Shown here: one piece after another, positions 29,153-36,627 of the stretch
Position numbering within the stretch: the first letter of the stretch is position 1
Layout of the letters: the number at the start of each line of letters is the position of its first letter
Position numbers and translations under genes: made by a program
Assembly: GCA_003427395.1 (NCBI GenBank)
Contig: BFEA01000455.1
Span: forward strand, 723,609-760,235
Source of the DNA: Chara braunii
Taxonomy: Eukaryota; Streptophyta; Charophyceae; Charales; Characeae
DNA: 36,627 nt
Direction of reading: 5' to 3'
Notes under the pieces: model-generated
What the model was told of the DNA's origin: nothing
Databases searched by the model: none
Seen by the model: the letters and a program-made list of their open reading frames with translations, nothing else

Positions 29153-29607
29153 ATAAAACTGAAAGTCCGGAATAAAATACGGCAAGAAATTCACACGACT
29201 CAGAATATAAAGCTAAAATCACAAATCGAAAAATCAAAAATCAAAAATCAAAAATATAATTTTACACGGAATGAAAATAAATTTTCAGGGACGAAAAAGA
29301 AACATACACGACTAAGTACCCTGGAATATCACGAAATTTCTGCAGATATAACGACGTAAAAGTGTCGCTCGCATTTCCAAACATACGAATTAGATAGAAG
29401 ATGAAAGACCTAAAGCAGTGGAAACGAACCAATAAAGAAAAAGTACTCACCTGAAAATGAAGGAAAATCCACGGCCATGAAAGTAAACAATAACAGAACA
29501 ACAAACAAGGCCAGATTCGAGTCTGTATAAAAAAATAGCGGAGTTATAGGCAAGTACCATAGTAAGACGGAATTCCGACAGAGAGGAGACTACGTGAGTA
29601 CACGCAC

Positions 29608-29910
29608 AAAATCATTAGATATGATGAAAGTAGCTCCAGATTGAAGGCATGTTGGAAATCGACGACGACAAGGACAACACAGAGAGCGACTGCGGGAGAT
29701 CCTGAGGATAGATGATGAGTACACTGCAAGGATAGGGAAAGTGGCGGAGAAGGACTGGAAACGAAGGGTATAAATACTGAGGATAGTGGCTGAAAGGATT
29801 ACCTGAGCAGTGAGGTAGAAGGGTAATCGTGACTGGTGTCGCATGCCATGGACATTAGGTGTATGCTGTGAAAGTAAAACCTCGCACGTTCTGTCTACAT
29901 TTGCATGTGT
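29608..29910 (+). repeat. Left direct repeat of the Penelope-like element
   Basis: 303 nt, gap-free match to 33586-33888. Immediately downstream, a GTGTATGCTGTGAAAGTAAA unit at about 29862 is repeated at about 29908, which is not seen at the right repeat. Confidence 0.93.
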
Positions 29911-30012
29911 ATGCTGTGAAAGTAAAACCTCGAACGTTCTGTCTGATATCATGAAAGAAAAGGGTTATGAATGATGAGAGAGAGATAAAGACAGTTAATG
30001 TAAAATGGAAGA

Positions 30013-31205
30013 GTGACAGGTCTATACAGTGCCAATCATCAAGGGTACCGCCCGCAAGTTCTAAGCAACGTGCATAAAGATAAAGAAGGGGGAGATCGAA
30101 AACTCCGAGAGATAGAAGACATAAGTAAAGATCACCATCGTCACGGAGAAGAAGGGCGGAGTCAAAATCTCCAAGGTGGTTCTCGATACCATTGTGGGAG
30201 CAAAGACGGAATGATTTCCCCCATAGGGAAATCGAGCGTGGTTTACAGCGGATCTAAAGGAAGAAATATTTAAGCTCCGCCGGGAGATGGACAAAGTTCT
30301 CAAGACACTGGAGCAACTCACACGAAAGACAAGTGAAAAGCAGCCAGCTCCTCCGAACAAGGAAGACACTGCAAAGAAACCTGAGCTAACTCCGGACGCG
30401 CTCAAGTTCATCATTGATGAAGCACTGAAGCCGACAGAGATGAACCAAAAGGGACAGAATCAAGCTGGTCCAAGCGCAACTGGTCAGAAGAATGCAGAGG
30501 CGGAAGATAAAGTAGAAAAGATGGTATCGGAAGTGCAAAAGGAGGTCAACAACCTGAAGCTACTAAAGTATGATCTCGCAGTTGTGAAGGGCGCGTTGCA
30601 GAAGATCAATGAACCGACTCGTACCTGCACTCCGATCGTGTCGTCTTCGGTTCATCCGAACGGATATGTGGGGAACAATGGCTGGACTACCAACTTCAGT
30701 ACATGGTAGCCGCAGCATTCCGAGCGGACGCATGACAAGCAGAAGCGCACCGAATAAAAGCAGATTGGGACGCGTAATCCCTCCACACCCCAAGAGAAGA
30801 CGAACAAAGATTAATCACAACGTGTCGGCAGCGAAGTCGAAGGCAAAATGGAGCATTCATTTCGGGGTCGAACCGATGACGGACATGCACATACTTCGTC
30901 TTCACTACACGGATTTGAAGGTCTTATGCAAGATGCATGACATCAGGTACAAGGACAAGCCGCAAGCGATCTCATCATCGAGGCAAGTTCCTGGATTGAT
31001 CGCCTACAAGGGGTGGGACTTCAACTGGGATTTTGATCTTGAAACACAGATCATGCCAGATCCAGATAACATCAGAGTGTCCAATACAACTGGCGGTGAC
31101 ACAAGTGAGGATGATTACAAGAGCCTTAGTACAAGATCAAGCGGGAGTGATGAGTATGACTCATCCGACACATCTTCGAGCGCCGAAGATCTGTCGGGAA
31201 GGTAG
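30013..31205 (+). pseudogene. Gag-like/ORF1 region of the Penelope-like element
   Basis: Several frames join to make one former protein. They are KITIVTEKKGGVKISKVVL (frame interrupted about 30200), a coiled-coil segment AWFTADLKEEIFKLRREM continuing to KVLKTLEQLTRK (about 30240-30330), and an acidic/polar stretch to about 30700. A shifted frame with HPKRRRTKIN, WSIHFGVEPM and LHYTDLKVLCKMHDIRYKDK (SAP-like helix-loop-helix pattern) follows. The end is Ser/Asp-rich (31080-31205). It is probably a nucleic-acid-binding ORF1 or N-terminal extension. The SAP resemblance is by eye only. Confidence 0.45.
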
Positions 31206-32050
31206 AAGACACCTCAACATCAGACGACCTCACCACGACACAGAAATGGGAGCAGATACACAGGCTATCAACGAAAATTGAGCAACCAGTTAGTACAGGG
31301 ATTTTCACTTTGGTGTAGACATATGTACGTGGGAAGGACAGGAAAACAGCCCGACAAGAGATGGACTGAACACATAAACTTGCCCAAGAATCCAAATAGA
31401 GGAGCACAATGAAAACTATACAGTTGGCTGCACAAATTTGGTTGGGATAAATATGTTCTGATACCCATTTGGACGGGAGTGAGATAAGAGGTGATTGGGA
31501 TGGAAGCAACACTGATTAGGAGACTGAATCCATTCTTGAAAACAAGGAGAAAAGGCAGAAAGACTCGGAAAAACCGAAGACGAAGAAGAAGAAAGAGGAA
31601 GAAGAATGGAAACAATGAGGTGAATCATAATATACCTGTTTTGTTTAAATCGGTTCGATCGGGTTACACTACGAAGGTTACATCAATACTTCAACCAAAA
31701 GCAATGATTTATTGCACAACTGGAAAACTATAGAACGAAAGATGGAAAGTAATTAAACGAACATTCGGATCAACAATTCTGAAAATTGACAACACAAAGT
31801 TCCAGCTAAAAAAATGCAGAAAATGAATCGAAAATGGATGTATCTTCTATGTGATCCAACTGGTGCATACGAGTCCGAAAACAAACAAACATAGAAATAT
31901 TCTGATTAACTGCTTGAGGGCACCATGGAGACGAAGAGAACTGTATAAATTATCGTTAGATGATATACTGATTCTTCCGTCAAAGGTGGGATCGATTACC
32001 GGAAAGAAGCAAAAATGAACAATTAAATGCATCTTCACACGAATTTCAAA
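31206..32050. other. Degenerate interior of the Penelope-like element
   Basis: This has A/G-rich codon-like composition on the plus strand (for example a KTRRKGRKTRKNRRRRRR run at about 31545-31600) but no long continuous frame. It is probably decayed coding sequence between ORF1 and the RT. Confidence 0.35.
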
Positions 32051-32051
32051 G

Positions 32052-32555
32052 ATGAAGTTTGCATTCAATATCAAGAGAAGGCTGTTATTTAAGATTTCAT
32101 TTTATGCATGCATTAATCTAAAGCAAGTGAGAAACAGAAGAACCGAGTCTATCTTGGAAAACGTAAGTAATAACAATTTGACAAACGATTTGACAGCTCG
32201 GATGCGTGTAATGTTTAAAAAATCAAAGACAGTCGGGGAAATATTACACAATCACAGACAGGTGCTTACACAAGCACCGGACTGTAATTGTGCAGTATCC
32301 CGACTTCCAAAAATTGAGAACCACATTGTCTGCAGATTAAGTGAAATCACAGAAAATCAGCTTTTGTGGAATGCAAAAAACGTACCCCATATGAACGAGA
32401 GAATTGGAAAGAAAGAAATTAAAAGGACAATCATCACTACCATTGCAAGTATACCACGACCAATAAGAAAGAAAAGAGAAATTAAAATAGATGTCGCTAC
32501 TTGCATCGAAAAGAAGAATGATATTGAGATTTTTCTTCACATATCAGAAGTATGA
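32052..32555 (+). pseudogene. Pre-RT region of the Penelope-like element
   Basis: An uninterrupted frame of 167 codons includes FKKSKTVGEILHNHRQVL and a C-x-C motif (APDCNCAVSRLPKIENHIVC). It is Lys/Ile/Asn-rich and lies directly before the RT blocks. The position fits the N-terminal part of the Penelope-like RT protein. Confidence 0.45.
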
Positions 32556-32559
32556 GAAG

Positions 32560-33585
32560 TAAAAAGAAGATTGACACAATGTATCCTATCACCATTGGAC
32601 ATAAATCCTGGAGAAACTTTTATGGAATGTCGTAAAATCTGGTATGAGAAGACCCGAAAATTATTTCCAGAATCGAATCACTACGAAATTATACAACAAA
32701 CGGAATCTGAGATCACTTAATTGGCCAAAAATACGTATCATGGATGTGGGCTGAAGAAAATCGCAGAATGGGATGAACAGGGATCATACGAAAATGCGTA
32801 TACAATTCCAAAAAACAAGGACGTCACCAGACCCTGACCAATTGTGTCGACATATAAGGAGTCATCTCGGAAAGCATCGAAAGTACTATCAAGAGCTATC
32901 AACTTCATGTGTCAAGCATTGAAAGTTGGTTTCTCACTAAAAGGAACGAACCAACGACTATCTAGACTGAAGAAATGCAATCAAGTAGCAAAAGAAACGT
33001 ACGGGGATATGGATACGATTATCTGCTCCACATACGATGTCAAAGATATGTTTTCGAATCTTGATCACACTCATATCTTAAACGTCATGCAATGGATGAT
33101 GAAAACGGCGAAAGAAAAACGGAAAACCCACTTCTGTTACAAGATGAGAGGAAAGTACATGAACTTTGGAAAAGTAAATGGAACCTACGGATGGAGATTG
33201 AGTGCCTAATGAATCTGTTGTACTATGACATCAAAAACGCATACTTCAATTTTCAAAGTACAAGGAACATTATTATGCCAAGTAATGGGGATACCAATAG
33301 GGAAGGGCTCTAGCCCACCCATTGGCAACATGGTATGCGCGTTCGACGAGTACAGATGGTGTGCGCAGACTGAAATTGATGAAAAACTTATCCACGATAT
33401 GAGTTTTGTGGACGATGTAATGATGATCATAATAGCAAGTAAGGAAGATCAAACGAAACAGTTGGAATGTCTGAAATCTTTTCAAACATGCTACCAACAA
33501 TCTCTAAAACTTGAAATCATATCAGACAACATGAACATGGAATGAACATATCTGGAAACAAGGGTGACGAAATAAATCAACGAAC
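32560..33585 (+). pseudogene. Penelope-like reverse transcriptase (broken)
   Basis: RT blocks are RP-x-PIVSTYKES (about 32829-32862, with one TGA inside), RKASKVLSRAINF, STYDVKDMFSNLDH (first Asp codon 33036-33038), QVMGIPIGKGSSPPIGN (about 33280-33330) and SFVDDVMMII (33402-33431). TYLETRV follows after a TGA and resembles the FLD-type block that follows the palm in Penelope-like RTs. Two frame changes occur between 33090 and 33260. No GIY-YIG endonuclease was found. Confidence 0.65.
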
Positions 33586-33888
33586 AGAATCATAAGATAT
33601 GATGAAAGTAGCTCCAGATTGAAGGCATGTTGGAAATCGACGACGACAAGGACAATATAGAGAGCGACTGCGGGAGATCCTGAGGATAGATGATGAGTAC
33701 ACTACAAGGATAGGGAAAGTGGCGGAGAAGGACTGGGATTGAAGGGTAAAAATACTGAGGATAGTGGCTGAAATGATTACATGAGCAGTGAGGTAGAAGG
33801 GTAATCGCGACTGGTCTCGCATGCCATGGACATTACGTGTATGCTGTGAAAGTAAAACCTCGCACGTTATGTCTACATTTGCATGTGT
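33586..33888 (+). repeat. Right direct repeat of the Penelope-like element
   Basis: Matches 29608-29910 as described for the element. It is followed at once by poly-T and CT-rich DNA. Confidence 0.93.
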
Positions 33889-33889
33889 T

Positions 33890-33903
33890 TATCTTTTTTT
33901 TTT

Positions 33904-33936
<33 letters not shown>

Positions 33937-34010
33937 TTTTCTCTGGTAGCCTCCCCCCCTCCCTCTCTCTCTATTTCTTTCTCTCTCTCACACTCATAAC
34001 AATAAATGGA

Positions 34011-34057
<47 letters not shown>
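33890..34057 (+). repeat. T and CT-rich tract with (CT)n
   Basis: Poly-T, imperfect CT runs and a pure CT run (about 34017-34054). This is the usual microsatellite next to a family B end. Confidence 0.95.
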
Positions 34058-34058
<1 letters not shown>

Positions 34059-34128
34059 TTAGCTCTTAGTCTCATTGATTTGGCTACCTTAGGGCTGCGT
34101 TCCCCGCGCCCACGCGGTAGACAATTAA
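34058..34128 (-). repeat. Family B end fragment
   Basis: The reverse complement of CTACCGCGTGGGCGCGGGGA followed by ACGCAGCCCTAAGGTAGCC and CAATGAGACTAAGAGC matches the left ends of copies 1 and 2. The rest of the element is absent, so only the end and the microsatellite remain. Confidence 0.7.
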
Positions 34129-35000
34129 ATATACACTAACTCAATTTATGGTTCCATGTACACTTGAGGAAACCCTTGAACAGGATCTCTGCACTTGAAA
34201 CCGAACTCCACGGCTTGACCAATCCTGGACCAGGATCGCCCACTGGAAAAAAAGAAAAACAAAAAAAATGCCCCACTTTGGAGTGCCGGCGGTATCCGCT
34301 GGCACCTGGGCCGTGGTCCCATTAGCAAAGAGCATCGGATTGAATGCCTGACTCTGGGCGTGCTGTGCACAGGTGCAGGGAATCGAGATTGAACTGCTTT
34401 TCTGTATCTCTGCATAAAACATAGCCAGATTCAGGATTTATAGTGGGACCACCAGGGCCCCGGAGCAACTCAAGGTCCAAGGTACCTCCGGGAGGTACCT
34501 TGAGTTCAAGTGCAATTTTTATTTTTTATTTTTTTTTCAAGTGCAATTTCGCCCGAGCGGCCCTTGAGAGTTTCGAGTATGCACACTTGAGAGCAGGAAA
34601 GTGAAAACATTACGGCGGGGTCATTAGGGAGAGAAGGGGGGGGGGGAGAGACCCAAGAATATTCCGTCAAACCCGTGAGTTCAAGTGGTGTCGAACGAGG
34701 CCCTAACTACTCAGCTGCATCAGCAGGTAGGGATACCTATTGCTGCTACGTGGTTTACCGTCTGCTCCGCGGATTCCGCGGATTCCCCCACGTGTCTCTG
34801 ACTGACCCACCGGAAGACTTCCTCGGGGTACCTCACGGCATTCGAGCGGCCAGCTTCACTGGAAAAGTCGTCGTGAGAGCATCTCGCGCCTCCCAGCGCG
34901 ACGGGCAGGACGCCGAGTGACAGCAAGTGCGTGTGAACGGGCGAGCGAGCGAGCGAGAGTGAGAGAGAGAGAGAGAGAGAGAGGGTAGGGGTTCCCTCCA
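34129..35000. other. Unassigned region with GC-rich right part
   Basis: Apart from the palindrome, this holds TTCAAGTGGTGTCGAACGAGGC (34683-34704, also present reversed near 28003-28020) and a CpG-rich segment 34740-34920 with an unsupported 81-codon frame. A short GA run lies at 34955-34982. No gene recognised. Confidence 0.3.
34468..34506. repeat. Palindrome with KpnI-like centre, 12-bp arms
   Basis: CAAGGTACCTCC (34478-34489) and GGAGGTACCTTG (34491-34502) flank a single G. AACTCAAGG (34468-34476) also pairs with CCTTGAGTT (34498-34506), so alternative foldings are possible. TCAAGTGCAATTT follows twice (about 34506 and 34538). Confidence 0.8.
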
Positions 35001-35122
35001 TACGGTCAGAGAGCAGAAAGGCGGAACGAGGAAACCGCGAGACGGGAGTGAGGTGTGGATGTGAGCTTCGCGCGAAACGCGGCCAAGTGGACAGTTACAG
35101 CAACGAGGGAAATGCCACGTAA

Positions 35123-35177
<55 letters not shown>
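35123..35177 (+). repeat. (TTA)n trinucleotide repeat
   Basis: About 18 TTA/ATT units, followed shortly by a G run. Confidence 0.97.
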
Positions 35178-35341
35178 TTGTTTCGAGGGGGGGGGGGTGA
35201 GGCGGATGCCACGTCATCTCCTGTCTGTGTTGTTTTGTTTTATTTTACCATTTTAGAGTATTTCTTTTCCGCGCAAAGGTTTCAAAAATGAGTAGAGTTA
35301 AAAAAAAAGAGTAGAGTAGAGAATTTAAAACAATACTCAAG

Positions 35342-35402
<61 letters not shown>

Positions 35403-35408
35403 AGAGAA

Positions 35409-35457
<49 letters not shown>
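35342..35457 (+). repeat. Two long poly-A runs split by GAGAGAGAAAT
   Basis: 58 A residues (35342-35399) and 47 A residues (35411-35457). Such lengths are prone to sequencing and assembly error. Confidence 0.97.
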
Positions 35458-35459
<2 letters not shown>

Positions 35460-35467
35460 CACAATAG

Positions 35468-36140
35468 TCAACCAGGGGTGAAGTCCCACCGCCCAAGTTT
35501 AAGTTTAGAAAACGTAACGTGCGACACCATTTTGACATTAGTAAATCGGAAACAAGAAATTAAAAAACTGAAAAAAATCGCTAGAAACAGCTTTTCTCTT
35601 TATTTTTATTAAGTAACTCGGAGGAATGAAACACGTCTGGCACAGTCGGAGTGAATGTCTCCGTGGAAAAGGGAACTTCCCGTGGTGAGGGGACAGGGGG
35701 TCACCATTCGTAAAATGGACAGGGACAACATGGACGGCCAGATGCGTTCATTGCCCAAAGAAGGAAGAGAGTTTGATGCGAGAGAGCCAAACACAGCTGT
35801 CAGAGCTCCTCCGTTTCAGGGTGGAATGATGTCTTAAAAAAAAAAAAAAACGAAAGGCAAATAAGTTGAGAAATGTACCCTACCCTCTGTAGGGTAGTTT
35901 TCTCAACGGAAAATGGTTTCCTGCCTGAACGGAAAGGGCCAAAGCATACGACAAAACGGATTTCACGTCAACAAAAAAATGTACAAAACGACCAAATCTA
36001 ATACGTTATTCTCCTGTATTTGGGTACCCTTAGATTCTCAATACATCAACGGCAGAGCTCCGTCCCACCATGCCACCCGGATAGAAAGCTCAGCGTTGAG
36101 AAAACTCAACTTCGGCGGTGGGACTTCACCCCAGTGATTG
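35468..36140. mobile_element. Putative ~670-bp inverted-repeat element
   Basis: GGGGTGAAGTCCCACCGCC (35475-35493) is perfectly complementary to 36114-36132. Similarity extends outward (TCAA-CA) and inward (AAGTT). Inside are a hairpin with GTTGAGAAA/TTTCTCAAC arms (35865-35907) and GTTGAG-AAAA-CTCAAC (36095-36110). No ORF with a recognisable domain and no clear target-site duplication were seen. The left edge adjoins the poly-A tract. Confidence 0.6.
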
Positions 36141-36173
36141 AAGAGTAGGCGGTTCCCCAACACCCCCCCGGCC

Positions 36174-36252
36174 AAAAAAAAAGGAAAGAAAAAAAAGAAA
36201 AAGAAAAAAAAGAAAAAAAAAAAGAAAAAAAAAGAAAAAAAGAAAAAGAGGA
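36174..36252 (+). repeat. A/G-rich purine tract
   Basis: A runs separated by single G residues, with no coding value. Confidence 0.95.
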
Positions 36253-36496
36253 GAGTAGTCGGTAACTTCGACGAAGTCTCATAACGGATCTGAGCGTCAG
36301 AGAGATACACAACGGGCCTCGCTCCACAAGAGAACACTCTACAAGCATTTGGACTGGATACATTCAAAATATTGGATTCATCGCAGTGAACCTGGTCGGG
36401 AAAGCGGGCAAATGCATGTTGTCCAGTGTTGTGTAGTGGAGCGAGGACCAATGTGACAGTCACGGTACTGCTGTCGGCCAATAGCCAGGACGATCG

Positions 36497-36627
36497 CTTT
36501 TTTTTCTTTTTTGCCTTTTTTTTCCTTTTCTCGAGAAGCCTCATGAGGGGGCAACCATCTTCCCCCCCCTCCTCTTTTTTTTGTTTTTCCCCCTTTTCTT
36601 TTCTGTTGACCTTTTTTTTTTTTTTTT
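36497..36627 (+). repeat. T/C-rich tract at window end
   Basis: T runs with C interruptions continue to the last base. Confidence 0.9.

Larger units (their letters stand above)
29608..33888 (+). mobile_element. Penelope-like retroelement with 303-nt direct repeats (decayed)
   Basis: A gag-like/coiled-coil region, a pre-RT region and an RT lie between two co-linear 303-nt repeats (29608-29910 and 33586-33888). The repeats align without gaps, with about fifteen mismatches counted by eye. Penelope-like elements typically carry such LTR-like direct repeats as a result of partial tandem insertion. A frame with RLREILRIDDEYT and KVAEKDW, joining the RT end, lies inside the repeat, as expected if the repeat includes the end of the coding region. 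Numerous stops and frameshifts show that the copy is inactive. An LTR or DIRS-like element is the alternative. Confidence 0.6.

Noticed and set aside
29590-29952. 120-codon minus-strand frame, also present at 33577-33822
   Set aside because: Both are the antisense of the 303-nt direct repeats, and the conservation is explained by the repeat.
34070-34110. TAAGGTAGCCAAA in the family B end matches a universally conserved 26S/28S rRNA segment
   Set aside because: The match is only about 13 nt; the flanks (AGCCC on one side, CAATGAGAC on the other) do not match rRNA, and the block moves with the repeat family.
1-36627. CRISPR arrays, bacterial operons, plasmid or phage modules
   Set aside because: No spaced direct repeats of CRISPR type, no ribosome-binding-site/ORF clusters; all direct repeats are eukaryotic satellite or transposon type.

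Overview
This window looks like repeat-dominated nuclear DNA of a eukaryote, most likely of the plant (streptophyte) lineage. The evidence is a Ty3/gypsy gag-pol, an L1-type LINE resembling those of plants, non-autonomous hAT-like elements, long dinucleotide and homopolymer runs, and no dense bacterial gene layout. The style of the reverse transcriptases and repeats reminds me of a charophyte alga such as Chara, but I cannot test that here. No intact protein-coding gene could be established. Every recognisable coding segment belongs to a decayed mobile element, and only one low-confidence host exon candidate remains (about 11150-11978, minus strand).

Layout. 1-2750 (minus): broken Ty3/gypsy gag-protease-RT running off the left edge. 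2835-6136 (plus): 5'-truncated, frameshifted LINE (endonuclease, RT, C-terminal part). 6140-8160: unassigned DNA with strong hairpins. 8160-10500: short dispersed repeats, tRNA-like promoter pieces and hairpins. 10500-14800: GC- and CpG-richer zone with trinucleotide repeats, a minus-strand ORF, three E2F-type motifs, long CA/GA microsatellites and several minisatellites. 15805-21645: hAT-like elements in AT-rich DNA, three of them with target-site duplications (TSDs). 21815-24640: tandem duplications. 24840-25115: a further member of the same family. 26433-28880: two members of a ~1 kb repeat family in inverted orientation, one carrying a nested 297-bp MITE. 29608-33888: a Penelope-like retroelement flanked by two 303-nt direct repeats. 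33889-36627: CT, TTA, poly-A and purine/pyrimidine tracts, and one further inverted-repeat element.

The most promising material is the non-autonomous element biology. One family shares an AT-rich core of about 65 bp and YAGG-type ends, but each copy carries its own GC-rich palindromic subterminal sequence. Two copies have perfect 8-bp duplications and one a 7/8 duplication, which places the family in or near the hAT superfamily. The nested MITE at 26828-27124 has near-perfect 32-bp ends, a 3-bp duplication, and two empty sites in paralogous repeats within this same window.
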